A DNA stretch of 64,000 nt, taken from NCBI GenBank assembly GCA_964491665.1, contig CAZBII010000002.1, forward strand, positions 20,975-84,974, written 5' to 3'. Below, one piece after another: positions 50,697 to 59,473 of this stretch (its first letter is position 1; each line of letters starts with the position of its first letter). The position numbers and the translations under genes are program-made. The notes beneath the pieces are model-generated. The model was given only the letters and a program-made list of their open reading frames with translations. It was not told the DNA's origin and did not search any database. Source of the DNA: Ch67 sp964491665 (GTDB lineage: Bacteria; Pseudomonadota; Gammaproteobacteria; Pseudomonadales; Ketobacteraceae).

Positions 50697-51557
50697 TCAT
50701 GACACCACTTTCAGGCGCGGCTGCGTTTCCGCACCGGCGTCAGTCTTTTTTTTCGCATGCTGGGCAAAATCTTCCACCTTGCGCTGTTTTTCATAGAGGA
50801 AACGCAACACTTCGTGGCGCAGGTGGTTGTAATGCGCATCATCCGCCAGCGCCAGCCGGTTGCGCGGACGCTCCAGATCGATCTCCAGGATCTCACCGAT
50901 GGTGGCCGCAGGGCCATTGGTCATCATCACGATGCGATCCGACAGCAACACGGCCTCATCCACATCATGCGTAATCATGATCACGGTGTTCTTCAGGGTC
51001 CGCTGGATTTCCATCAGGGAATCCTGCAGATGCGCGCGGGTCAGTGCGTCCAGTGCGCCGAACGGTTCATCCATCAGCAACACCTGGGGTTGCATCGCCA
51101 GCGCACGGGCAATACCCACCCGCTGCTTCATGCCGCCGGAGATTTCATGCGGCAGTTTGTGCAGTGCATGGCTCATGTGCACCAGCTCCAGATTGTGCTC
51201 GATCCACTCCTTCATTTCGGCGCGGGTCTTCTTGCCACGAAACACTTCCTTCACGCCGATCTCGACATTTTCATACGCCGTCAGCCAGGGCAGCAGCGAG
51301 TGGTTCTGGAACACTACCGCGCGCTCGGGGCCGGGCTCGGTCACTTCCCGTCCGGCCAGCACCACGCCGCCGGTCGTCGCCGTCAGCAAACCCGCGACGA
51401 TATTCAGCACCGTGGATTTACCACAACCGGAGTGACCGATAAGCGAGACAAACTCGCCCTCCGCCACTTTCAGGTTAACGTTGTCCAGCGCCTTGAAAGT
51501 GCCTTTCGGTGTCTTGAATTCGATTCCGACCTGGGTCAGTTCAAGCAGCGTTTTCAT
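50697..51557 (-). CDS. Nitrate/nitrite-type ABC transporter ATP-binding protein
   Basis: 286 residues. Walker A G-H-S-G-C-G-K-S-T, signature I-S-G-G-M-K-Q-R and Walker B V-L-L-M-D-E-P-F-G-A-L-D; T-H-D-V-D-E-A switch region. It belongs to the NrtD/CmpD/TauB-SsuB group, and the C-terminal extension (H-L-R-H-E-V-L-R-F-L-Y-E-K) is typical of the NrtD/NasD branch. 33 bases after the permease gene; 84 bases before the porin gene. The short gap supports one operon. Confidence 0.9.
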   Translation of the reverse strand: MKTLLELTQVGIEFKTPKGTFKALDNVNLKVAEGEFVSLIGHSGCGKSTVLNIVAGLLTATTGGVVLAGREVTEPGPERAVVFQNHSLLPWLTAYENVEIGVKEVFRGKKTRAEMKEWIEHNLELVHMSHALHKLPHEISGGMKQRVGIARALAMQPQVLLMDEPFGALDALTRAHLQDSLMEIQRTLKNTVIMITHDVDEAVLLSDRIVMMTNGPAATIGEILEIDLERPRNRLALADDAHYNHLRHEVLRFLYEKQRKVEDFAQHAKKKTDAGAETQPRLKVVS

Positions 51558-51590
51558 ACTTCATATCCTCAATTGAAAATGGCGAATCGA

Positions 51591-52580
51591 TCAGCGGGTA
51601 ATGGCCTGTTTGTCCCACGACACCCTGCGCTGGATCATCAGCATGCCGCGATCGAGCAGATAACCGATCAGACCGATTGTCAGCACCGCCACCATGATGC
51701 GACCCAGCGAATCGGAACTGCCATTCTGGAATTCATCCCACACGAATTTGCCCAGACCCGGATTCTGCGACAGCATCTCCGCCGCGATCAGCACCATCCA
51801 CGCCGTGCTCAGCGACAGCCGCAATCCGGTGAAAATCATCGGCACCGCCGCCGGCAAGACAATGATGCGCACATGGCGAATCCAGTTCAGACGCAGCACC
51901 CTGCTGACGTTGTTCAGATCGGCACTCACCGACGCCACACCCACTGCTGTGTTCAGCACCGTCGGCCACAGGCAGCACAGCATCACCGTGAACGCGGACG
52001 TGACATAGGACTTGGGAATTTCCGGATGCACATTGATGTATATCGAACTCACCACAATGGTGACCAGCGGCAGCCAGGCCAGCGGTGACACGGGCTTGAA
52101 CAGCTGGATAATCGGATTCACCGCACTGTACAGCGGACCGCTCAGACCAATGGCAATACCGAGCGGAATAGCCACCAGTGCCGCCAGAAAGAAGCCGGTG
52201 AAGACGGTTTTCAGGCTGGTGCCGATCTGATGGAAAAACATCGGCTTGCCAGGATATTCACGGATCAGCGGCTTGTATGAAGGGTCCTTCTCCAGCATCT
52301 GCGCATTGCGCTTTTCCTGGCGCTCGTAAAATTCCGCTTCGCGCTGCTGTTCTTCCTGAAACTCGACATAAAGACCTTCGAATTGCGTCAGCACCTGCGC
52401 TGGTCCGGGAAACGTTCCCAGCGATGTCTGAATGCCCCCGGCAGCCAGATGCCAGATCAGCAGAAAGACACCAATTCCCGCCAGCGGCAAACCCACTGCG
52501 CGCAATAATTTTTCTGCAATGGAGCCAATACTGTTGGCAGGCAGTCCCGCAAACTTGATGCTGGGGATGGATACAGCCAT
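51591..52580 (-). CDS. ntrB: Nitrate-type ABC transporter permease
   Basis: 329 residues, longer than the simplest permeases. There is an N-terminal membrane helix, a hydrophilic loop of about 60 residues with many Glu/Gln/Arg (E-E-Q-Q-R-E-A-E-F-Y-E-R), then the BPD transmembrane domain with the EAA-type loop A-A-E-M-L-S-Q-N-P-G-L-G. This layout is that of the NrtB/NtrB/CmpB permeases for nitrate, nitrite or bicarbonate. With the ATPase and binding protein it forms the importer. The symbol follows common annotation for this family and is not proven. Confidence 0.85.
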   Translation of the reverse strand: MAVSIPSIKFAGLPANSIGSIAEKLLRAVGLPLAGIGVFLLIWHLAAGGIQTSLGTFPGPAQVLTQFEGLYVEFQEEQQREAEFYERQEKRNAQMLEKDPSYKPLIREYPGKPMFFHQIGTSLKTVFTGFFLAALVAIPLGIAIGLSGPLYSAVNPIIQLFKPVSPLAWLPLVTIVVSSIYINVHPEIPKSYVTSAFTVMLCCLWPTVLNTAVGVASVSADLNNVSRVLRLNWIRHVRIIVLPAAVPMIFTGLRLSLSTAWMVLIAAEMLSQNPGLGKFVWDEFQNGSSDSLGRIMVAVLTIGLIGYLLDRGMLMIQRRVSWDKQAITR

Positions 52581-52611
52581 GGGAACACTCCTCCGTCATG
52601 GTGGGGAATCG

Positions 52612-52636
52612 GGCGCGGCGAACCTGTCACCGCGCC
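52612..52636 (-). other. Intercistronic stem-loop after the binding-protein gene
   Basis: GGCGCGG and CCGCGCC pair around an 11-base loop between the binding-protein stop and the permease ATG. Such hairpins often protect the upstream message so that binding protein is made in excess over permease; there is no T run. Confidence 0.45.
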
Positions 52637-52648
52637 GTATGCTGTGGA

Positions 52649-54043
52649 TCAAGGTTTGTCGTTGCCTTTCAGGCCGATGGCAAAGCTGTCGATATAGGCA
52701 TTGGGTTTGTTGCCGTCATATTCGATGCCATCCAGCGGGCCTTTCTGCGGCGCCTTGATGAAGGTGGCAGTGGCCAGATCGGGGAAATCACTCGCCTTCA
52801 TCTTGCCTTCTTCCACCAGCTCTTTCGCCGCCATCGCGTAGATGTCCGGACGGAACGCTTTCTTCGCCGTTTCCAGATACCAGCTGTCAGCTTTCTGCTC
52901 GGTGATATGGCCCCAACGGCGCATCTGCGTCATCCACCAGATCGCGTCGGAGTAATAGGGAATGCCGTACTGGCCACGGAAGAATTTGTTGAAGTCGGGA
53001 ATCGGACGCACATCGCCTTTCTCGAATTCAAACGTTCCAGTCATGCTGTTGGCGATAACTTTTTCATCCGCGCCTACATACACCGGACGCGAAATGATTT
53101 TCACCGCTTCCGGCCGGTTGGCGTTGTTGTTGGCATCCAGCCAGGCCGATGCACGAATCAGTGCTTTCACCGTGCGCACTGTGGTGTTGGGATATTTGTC
53201 ATAGAAGGATTTGGTGACACCGAACACCTTGTCGGCACCATCCACCCAGATGTTTTCGCTGGTGATCACCGGCACGCCCAGACCTTTGGTAACCGCCTGC
53301 TGGTTCCAGGGTTCGCCCACGCAATATCCCACTGTGGTTCCCGCTTCCATGGTCGGCACCATCTGCGGTGGCGGCACCACCGACAGCAACGCTTCCGCGC
53401 CAATCGAGCCGCTGTTGTCACCTTTTTCCGGCGCATAGAAACCGGGATTGATGCCGCCGGCCGCCAGCCAGTAACGCTCGTGATAGTTGTGTGTTCCAAC
53501 CGGGAACGTCATACCCAGGTTGAAGGTTTTGCCGGATTTCTTGTAGGAATCCAGCACCGGTTTCAACGCAGCAGCGCTGATCGGATGCACCGGTTTTCCA
53601 TCTGCCATCGGTACGGATTTTTTCATTTCACTCCACACCGCATTGGAAACAGTAATGCCGGCGCCGTTGTAGGAAAGAGTGAATGGCGTGATGATTTCCG
53701 CTTTGGTGATCACGCCAGTTGCCGCGCCAACCGGCATCGGCGCCAGCATGTGCGCACCATCCAGCTCACCCGACACCACGCGATCGAACAGCACTTTCCA
53801 GTTCGCCTGCGCTTCCAGCGTCACATACAGGCCTTCATCCTCGAAGTAGCCTTTTTCATACGCGATTGCGAGCGGCACCATGTCGGTCAGTTTGATGAAA
53901 CCGAATTTGAGCTCCCATTTTTCCGGATCGCCCACAGCGTTGGCATTGGCACTCAGCAACAGTGTGACCGCTGAAATGGCAGCAGCGGTTTTTGAGAACA
54001 AGTTGCGTGAAATCCTGCGGAGTTTTGAACGGTGCGCTTTCAT
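52649..54043 (-). CDS. CmpA/NrtA-family nitrate ABC transporter substrate-binding protein
   Basis: 464 residues from the ATG at 54043, which has GAGG at the right distance (an ATG at 54049 is too close to it). A basic N-terminus and signal peptide end near A-N-A-N-A (about residue 36). K-F-G-F-I-K-L-T-D-M-V-P-L-A-I-A-Y-E-K-G-Y-F, G-A-H-M-L-A-P-M-P and G-Y-C-V-G-E-P-W-N are hallmarks of the NrtA/CmpA periplasmic binding proteins. Nitrate or nitrite is more likely than bicarbonate because of the NtrB-type operon and the sigma-54 promoter. First gene of the minus-strand operon. Confidence 0.92.
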   Translation of the reverse strand: MKAHRSKLRRISRNLFSKTAAAISAVTLLLSANANAVGDPEKWELKFGFIKLTDMVPLAIAYEKGYFEDEGLYVTLEAQANWKVLFDRVVSGELDGAHMLAPMPVGAATGVITKAEIITPFTLSYNGAGITVSNAVWSEMKKSVPMADGKPVHPISAAALKPVLDSYKKSGKTFNLGMTFPVGTHNYHERYWLAAGGINPGFYAPEKGDNSGSIGAEALLSVVPPPQMVPTMEAGTTVGYCVGEPWNQQAVTKGLGVPVITSENIWVDGADKVFGVTKSFYDKYPNTTVRTVKALIRASAWLDANNNANRPEAVKIISRPVYVGADEKVIANSMTGTFEFEKGDVRPIPDFNKFFRGQYGIPYYSDAIWWMTQMRRWGHITEQKADSWYLETAKKAFRPDIYAMAAKELVEEGKMKASDFPDLATATFIKAPQKGPLDGIEYDGNKPNAYIDSFAIGLKGNDKP

Positions 54044-54085
54044 GTACATCCTCGTCTTGGTTAACGTGACCGTAACTGGACAATA

Positions 54086-54100
54086 TCAAGAAGCGTGCCA
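54086..54100 (-). promoter_or_regulatory. Sigma-54 promoter of the nitrate transporter operon
   Basis: On the minus strand TGGCACGCTTCTTGA matches the -24/-12 consensus TGGCACG-N4-TTGC with perfect -24 half and spacing; only the final C is A. Start would be near 54075, giving a 32-base leader. It predicts control by an NtrC-type activator under nitrogen limitation. Confidence 0.65.
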
Positions 54101-54553
54101 AGCAAATTTTTTCCTCATTCCGCCACCACGAACCAGCAAAGGCACAACTGCGGAGCAAAAATATCCGCCGTCTGCGCCAAATGCGCCGAGTTGGCGCGAC
54201 TCGCGCGGCAGCAACACAAGCCAAAAAGAGGCAGAGTTGGTCGATCGCCGTTCGTTGCTGGTGCAAATCGCAACAGCGCACTAATTGAACCGCATCCGCT
54301 GCACCGCCTTTTTGAACCCGGTCTGGCACTGCTTCTCTCCAGACCGTCCGACTGGCACCCTGCTGGCCGGCATGGCAAGACGAAGCACCTCTCCGTCGGC
54401 CCATATAAAGATGCAGAAAGGTCAGAGTGAGGGAGGAAAACAGCCCTTACCCGAACGGGTTAGGAGCTGATCATGGGGGTAAGAAAGTGACGCCGGGTTT
54501 GCTCCCTGAGGGGCAACCGACTAGCATTATTGGGCCAGTTGAAAAGTCGTAAT
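54101..54553. other. Divergent nrt/nuo control region
   Basis: About 450 bases without a credible gene between the sigma-54 promoter and the nuo promoter. It holds an inverted repeat (54174-54197), a TGGTGC half-site near 54258, and a bulged hairpin at 54496-54518 (GGTTTGCTCC with GGGGCAACC). Short chance frames show no protein-like composition. The binding sites for the activator of the nitrate operon should lie here. Confidence 0.5.
54174..54197. promoter_or_regulatory. Inverted repeat GCGCCAA-N10-TTGGCGC
   Basis: Seven-bp perfect arms 10 bases apart, centred about 100 bases upstream of the sigma-54 start site. That is the distance expected for an enhancer-binding-protein site, although the arms differ from the NtrC consensus (GCACCA/TGGTGC). 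Confidence 0.4.
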
Positions 54554-54587
54554 TTGATGGTGCATTTTATTTTTTGGCGTATATAAT
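54554..54587 (+). promoter_or_regulatory. Sigma-70 promoter of the nuo operon
   Basis: A perfect TATAAT at 54582-54587 in an AT-rich tract; the -35 is weak (TTGATG lies 22 bases before it). Start near 54594, leader of about 117 bases to nuoA. Confidence 0.6.
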
Positions 54588-54710
54588 CTGCTGCCATTTT
54601 AGCCAAGGTCGCTGTCCATAAATCCGCTTGAAATCCGCGCAGTTGAGTGCCTCGGAAGCGGACTGACGACAGCATGGGTTCCCGTAAGATTCGCAGGTAA
54701 CGAGCGTCCC

Positions 54711-55115
54711 GTGTCCCCCATCGACATCGCCACACAGCATTGGTCACTTGGAGCATTCCTGATAGGAATTGTTGTCATTTGCTGTTTCATGCTGTTCGTG
54801 CCGGTCTGGCTGGGTGGTCGCAACTGGGGCCGCGCCAAGAATGATCCCTTCGAATCCGGTGTCGTTTCCGTGGGCAGCGCCCGCCTGCGCCTGTCCGCCA
54901 AGTTCTACCTTATCGCCATGTTTTTTGTGATTTTTGACGTGGAGGCACTGTTCCTCTACGCCTGGGCCGTCTGCGTGAGAGAGGCAGGCTGGACCGGTTT
55001 CATCGAAGTTTCCATTTTTGTTGCGGTACTGCTGGTAGGTCTTGTTTACATTTGGCGACTGGGCGCTCTGGAATGGGCACCGGAAGGACGTCGCCGGAGA
55101 GCTGCCAAAAAGTAA
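54711..55115 (+). CDS. nuoA: NADH-quinone oxidoreductase subunit A
   Basis: 134 residues from a GTG start; the weak GAGCGT before it is the best ribosome site. Three membrane helices, with K-N-D-P-F-E-S-G between helices 1 and 2 and F-D-V-E-A-L-F-L-Y-A-W in helix 2, whose acidic residues are conserved near the quinone site of complex I. First gene of the nuo operon. Confidence 0.95.
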   Translation: MSPIDIATQHWSLGAFLIGIVVICCFMLFVPVWLGGRNWGRAKNDPFESGVVSVGSARLRLSAKFYLIAMFFVIFDVEALFLYAWAVCVREAGWTGFIEVSIFVAVLLVGLVYIWRLGALEWAPEGRRRRAAKK

Positions 55116-55142
55116 TCGCACTCCTGAGCGAGGCACCCGCTT

Positions 55143-55817
55143 ATGAAGTACACCTTGACCCGTGTTAATCCGGAAGGGCCACACGACCGTTATCCGTTGG
55201 AGCAGAAACAGACGGTCAACGACCCCCTGGAAGAACATGTTCACAAGAACATCTTCATGGGCAAGCTGGAGGAGATGCTCCACAGCACCGTCAACTGGAG
55301 CCGCAAGAACTCGCTCTGGCCATACAACTTCGGCCTGTCCTGCTGCTATGTGGAGATGGCCACCTCCCTCACCACCCCCCACGACCTGTCCCGCTTCGGC
55401 TCGGAAGTCATTCGCGCCTCACCCCGTCAGGCCGACGTGATGGTGATTGCCGGCACCTGCTTCATCAAGATGGCCCCCGTCGTCCAGCGCCTGTATGAAC
55501 AGATGCTGGAACCCAAGTGGGTGATTTCCATGGGCGCCTGCGCCAACTCCGGCGGCATGTACGACATCTATTCCGTGGTCCAGGGCGTGGACAAGTTCCT
55601 GCCGGTGGACGTTTACATTCCCGGCTGCCCGCCGCGTCCCGAAGCCTTCATTCAGGCCCTGATGCTGTTGCAGGACTCCATTGGCAAGGAACGTCGCCCG
55701 CTGTCCTGGGTGGTGGGTGATCAGGGCGTGTATCGCCCCGACATGACTCCGACCAAGGAAGAACGGCACGACCAGCGCATCAGCGTGACCAACCTGCGCA
55801 GCCCCGACGACGTTTAA
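55143..55817 (+). CDS. nuoB: NADH-quinone oxidoreductase subunit B
   Basis: 224 residues. It carries cluster N2: the tandem Cys in L-S-C-C-Y-V-E-M, then G-T-C-F-I-K and G-C-P-P-R-P-E-A. N2 passes electrons to ubiquinone. G-A-C-A-N-S-G-G-M-Y-D-I-Y is also conserved. Starts 27 bases after nuoA. Confidence 0.97.
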   Translation: MKYTLTRVNPEGPHDRYPLEQKQTVNDPLEEHVHKNIFMGKLEEMLHSTVNWSRKNSLWPYNFGLSCCYVEMATSLTTPHDLSRFGSEVIRASPRQADVMVIAGTCFIKMAPVVQRLYEQMLEPKWVISMGACANSGGMYDIYSVVQGVDKFLPVDVYIPGCPPRPEAFIQALMLLQDSIGKERRPLSWVVGDQGVYRPDMTPTKEERHDQRISVTNLRSPDDV

Positions 55818-55858
55818 CGGTCGGTTTTCATTCAAAGACGGTAGGATGCAAGCGATAC

Positions 55859-57637
55859 ATGGCTGAGCCCGCAACCACACCCATTCCAGCACCCGGCAGC
55901 GATCACGAGGTCGTGCGGGAGCTTTATGCCCGTTTCGGCGACAACGCCCTGACCTTCCAGCCGACCCGCGACGGCCTGCCCACCCTGTGGGTGGCGCGCG
56001 AACAGCTGCTGGACGTGCTGCGCTACCTGCGCAACCTGCCGCGCCCTTACGTCATGCTCTATGACCTGAGCGCGGTGGACGAGCGCCTGCGCCAGAACCG
56101 CGACGGCCAGCCCGCATCCGACTTCACCGTCTTCTATCATCTGCTGTCCATCGAGCGGAACAGCGACGTGCGGATCAAGGTCGCCCTGTCCGAGAGCGAC
56201 CTGAACATTCCCACCGCGCGCGAAATCTGGCCCAACGCCGACTGGTACGAGCGCGAAGTGTTCGACCTGTTCGGTATCCACTTCCAGGGCCACCCGCACC
56301 TGTTCCGCCTGCTGATGCCGCGTTACTGGAAAGGTCATCCGCTGCGGAAAGACTATCCGGCCCGCGCCACCGAGTTTGATCCGTTCGTGCTGGACATTGC
56401 CCGTCAGGATGAAGCCCAGGAAGCCCTGCGCTTCAATCCGGAAGAGTGGGGCATGAAACGCAGCAGCCGCGACGAGGACTACATGTTCCTCAACCTGGGC
56501 CCCAACCACCCCAGTGCCCACGGCGCGTTCCGCATCATCCTGCAGCTGGACGGCGAAGAGATCGTCGACTGTGTGCCCGATATCGGCTACCACCACCGCG
56601 GTGCCGAGAAGATGGCCGAGCGCCAGTCCTGGCACAGCTATATTCCCTACACCGACCGGATCGACTATCTGGGCGGCGTGATGAACAACCTGCCTTATGT
56701 ACTGGCAGTGGAAAAGCTGGCCGGCATCGAAGTGCCCGACCGGGTCAAGGTGATCCGGGTGATGCTGGCGGAAATGTTCCGCATCACCAGCCACCTGTTG
56801 TTCCTGGGCACCTTCATCCAGGACGTGGGCGCCATGACCCCGGTGTTCTTCGCCTTTACGGATCGCCAGAAAGCCTATGACGTGATCGAGGCCATCACCG
56901 GCTTCCGCATGCACCCGGCCTGGTATCGCATCGGCGGCGTGGCCCAGGACCTGCCCAATGGCTGGGACAAGCTGGTGCGGACGTTCGTCGACTGGCTGCC
57001 CAAACGCCTGAATGACTATGAAAAGGCGGCCCTGAAGAACGGTATCCTGCGCAGCCGCTCCATTGGCGTGGCCCAGTACAACAGCAAGGAAGCGCTGGAA
57101 TGGGGTGTGACCGGCCCCGGCCTGCGCGCCACCGGCGTCAATTACGACCTGCGCAAGGCCCGCCCCTATTCCGGCTACGAGAATTTCGAATTCGACGTGC
57201 CGGTTTACCAGAATGGCGATGCCTACGACCGCGCCCTGGTGCGGATCAATGAAATGCGCCAGAGCCTGCGCATCATCCGCCAGTGTCTGGACCACATGCC
57301 GGCCGGCCCGTACAAGGCTGATCACCCGCTGACCTGTCCGCCGCCGAAAGAGCGCACCCTGCAGGATATCGAAACCCTGATCACCCACTTCCTCAGCGTG
57401 ACCTGGGGCCCGGTGATGCCGGCAGGCGAGTCCTGCCAGATGATCGAGGCGACGAAGGGCATCAACAGCTATTACCTGTTCAGCGACCGCAGCACGATGA
57501 GCTACCGCACGCGGATTCGCACGCCCAGCTTCGCGCATTTGCAACAGATTCCGTCGGTGATCCGGGGCAGCATGGTGCCTGACCTGATCGTTTACCTAGG
57601 TAGCATTGACTTTGTGATGGCAGATGTCGACCGTTAA
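55859..57637 (+). CDS. nuoCD: Fused NADH-quinone oxidoreductase subunits C and D
   Basis: 592 residues. Residues about 1-190 are the NuoC (30 kDa) part with E-R-E-V-F-D-L-F-G-I-H-F-Q-G-H-P and L-R-K-D-Y-P; about 200-592 are NuoD (49 kDa) with N-L-G-P-N-H-P-S-A-H-G and the C-terminal D-F-V-M-A-D-V-D-R. NuoD forms the quinone pocket beside NuoB. The C-D fusion is typical of many gammaproteobacteria. Its end overlaps nuoE by 14 bases. Confidence 0.97.
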   Translation: MAEPATTPIPAPGSDHEVVRELYARFGDNALTFQPTRDGLPTLWVAREQLLDVLRYLRNLPRPYVMLYDLSAVDERLRQNRDGQPASDFTVFYHLLSIERNSDVRIKVALSESDLNIPTAREIWPNADWYEREVFDLFGIHFQGHPHLFRLLMPRYWKGHPLRKDYPARATEFDPFVLDIARQDEAQEALRFNPEEWGMKRSSRDEDYMFLNLGPNHPSAHGAFRIILQLDGEEIVDCVPDIGYHHRGAEKMAERQSWHSYIPYTDRIDYLGGVMNNLPYVLAVEKLAGIEVPDRVKVIRVMLAEMFRITSHLLFLGTFIQDVGAMTPVFFAFTDRQKAYDVIEAITGFRMHPAWYRIGGVAQDLPNGWDKLVRTFVDWLPKRLNDYEKAALKNGILRSRSIGVAQYNSKEALEWGVTGPGLRATGVNYDLRKARPYSGYENFEFDVPVYQNGDAYDRALVRINEMRQSLRIIRQCLDHMPAGPYKADHPLTCPPPKERTLQDIETLITHFLSVTWGPVMPAGESCQMIEATKGINSYYLFSDRSTMSYRTRIRTPSFAHLQQIPSVIRGSMVPDLIVYLGSIDFVMADVDR

Positions 57638-58148
57638 TCCCACTCCGAGCAACATCATTGTGACCGACCGCGGCCAGCCCTATGTGATGGCAGCCGAGGA
57701 TCGCGCCGAAATCGAACACTGCCTGGCGCATTACGACGATCCGCGCGCGGCCAGCATCGACGCGCTGAAAATCGTGCAGCGCCGGCATGGCTGGGTGCCC
57801 GACGGCGCCATTGCCGTGATCGGGAAGATGCTCGACATCCCCGGTTCCGACGTGGAAGGCGTGGCTACGTTCTACAACCGCATCTACCGCCGCCCGGTGG
57901 GCCGCCATGTGATCGCCGTGTGCGACAGCATCAGCTGCTTCCTGATGGGCTTCGACCAGATCTACGGCGCGCTGCAGACCAAACTGGGCATCAAGCCCGG
58001 TCAGACCACTGCCGACAACCGCTTCACCCTGCTGCCGGTGTGCTGCCTGGGCGCCTGCGATCGCGGCCCGGTGCTGCTGGTGAATGAAGACACCCATGTG
58101 AACGTGACCGTCGACACCCTCGACCAACTGCTGGAGCAATACAAATGA
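57624..58148 (+). CDS. nuoE: NADH-quinone oxidoreductase subunit E
   Basis: 174 residues with a thioredoxin-like fold. Ligands of the [2Fe-2S] cluster N1a are Cys in V-C-D-S-I-S-C and in C-C-L-G-A-C-D. It works with NuoF in the NADH-oxidising arm. Starts inside the end of nuoCD and its stop overlaps the nuoF start (ATGA). Confidence 0.96.
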   Translation: MSTVNPTPSNIIVTDRGQPYVMAAEDRAEIEHCLAHYDDPRAASIDALKIVQRRHGWVPDGAIAVIGKMLDIPGSDVEGVATFYNRIYRRPVGRHVIAVCDSISCFLMGFDQIYGALQTKLGIKPGQTTADNRFTLLPVCCLGACDRGPVLLVNEDTHVNVTVDTLDQLLEQYK

Positions 58149-59470
58149 GCTCCAATGTGAACCTTGGCCTGACCAATATCGGCCCCGAAACCCATCCCCT
58201 CACTTGGCGCTACAGCCAGGCCGGCAAGCCAGTGCTGGACATCGCCACCTATGAGTCGATGGAAGGCTATGCCGCGCTGAAGAAAGCCGTGCAGATGGCG
58301 CCGGCCGACGTGCAGAAAGTGGTGAAGGATTCCAACCTGCGCGGCCGTGGCGGCGCGGGCTTCCCCACCGGCGTGAAATGGTCGCTGATTCCGATGGGGC
58401 CGGATGCCGGTCCGAAGTATCTGGTGTGCAACGCCGACGAGATGGAACCGGGCACCTTCAAGGACCGCATGCTGATGGAGAACCTGCCTCATCAGCTGGT
58501 GGAAGCCATGATCGTCGCCGGTTATGCGATCCAGGCCACCCGCGCCTACATCTTCCTGCGCGGCGAATACTATCTGGCGGCGGAACGCCTGAACGCCGCA
58601 ATCCATGAAGCCGAAGCGAAAGGCTATGTGGGCAACAACATCCTGGGTTCCGGCTGGAGCATGGATCTGCATGTGCACACCGGCGCCGGCCGCTATATCT
58701 GCGGCGAGGAAACCGCGCTGATCAATTCGCTGGAAGGCCGCCGCGCCAATCCGCGTTCGAAGCCGCCGTTCCCGCAGATTGCCGGTTTGTGGGGTAAGCC
58801 CACCATCGTCAACAACGTGGAATCGCTCAACAACATTCCCGCCATCCTGCTGCGCGGCGCCGACTGGTTCAAGGGTCTGTCGCAGGGCAAGTCACCGGAT
58901 TCCGGCACCAAGCTGTACGGCATTTCCGGCAAGGCCAAGACCACCGGTCTGTGGGAACTGCCGATCGGCACAACCTGCCGCGAGCTGCTGTACACCCACG
59001 GCGGCGGCATGCGCGACGGCCTGGAACTGCAAGCCTGGCTGCCGGGCGGCGCGTCCACCGACTTCCTGATGCCGGAGCATCTGGATCTGGCGATGGACTA
59101 CGACACCATCATGAAGGCCGGCAGCCGCATGGGCACCGGTCTGATCGCGGTCATCGACAACCAGCAGAACATGGTATCGGTGGTGCGCAATCTGGAGCAG
59201 TTCTTTGCCCGCGAATCCTGCGGCTGGTGCACACCCTGCCGCGACGGCCTGCCCTGGATCGTGAAGGTGCTGCAGGCCATCGAGACCGGCAAGGGTCAGG
59301 CCGGCGACATCGAATTCCTGCAGCAGATGAGCCGCAATCTCGCCCCCGGCAAAACCTTCTGCGCCCACGCACCCGGCGCTGTCGAGCCGCTGCAGAGCGC
59401 GATCAAGTATTTCCGTCCCGCATTTGAACAAGGCATTGCCCCCGCGGCAGGCCCGCAGACAGGTAAGTAA
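58145..59470 (+). CDS. nuoF: NADH-quinone oxidoreductase subunit F
   Basis: 441 residues. G-R-G-G-A-G-F-P-T-G-x-K-W is the NADH-binding glycine loop, G-A-G-R-Y-I-C-G-E-E-T-A-L binds FMN, and E-S-C-G-W-C-T-P-C-R-D-G with a later Cys carries the [4Fe-4S] cluster N3. This subunit oxidises NADH. Four-base overlap with nuoE; three bases to nuoG. Confidence 0.97.
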   Translation: MSSNVNLGLTNIGPETHPLTWRYSQAGKPVLDIATYESMEGYAALKKAVQMAPADVQKVVKDSNLRGRGGAGFPTGVKWSLIPMGPDAGPKYLVCNADEMEPGTFKDRMLMENLPHQLVEAMIVAGYAIQATRAYIFLRGEYYLAAERLNAAIHEAEAKGYVGNNILGSGWSMDLHVHTGAGRYICGEETALINSLEGRRANPRSKPPFPQIAGLWGKPTIVNNVESLNNIPAILLRGADWFKGLSQGKSPDSGTKLYGISGKAKTTGLWELPIGTTCRELLYTHGGGMRDGLELQAWLPGGASTDFLMPEHLDLAMDYDTIMKAGSRMGTGLIAVIDNQQNMVSVVRNLEQFFARESCGWCTPCRDGLPWIVKVLQAIETGKGQAGDIEFLQQMSRNLAPGKTFCAHAPGAVEPLQSAIKYFRPAFEQGIAPAAGPQTGK

Positions 59471-59473
59471 CGC

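Noticed and set aside
54353..54367. A plus-strand sigma-54-like sequence (TGGCAC-N5-TGGC)
   Set aside because: The GG-N10-GC spacing fits, but the -12 part is poor and no gene or RNA follows before the nuo promoter; probably chance.
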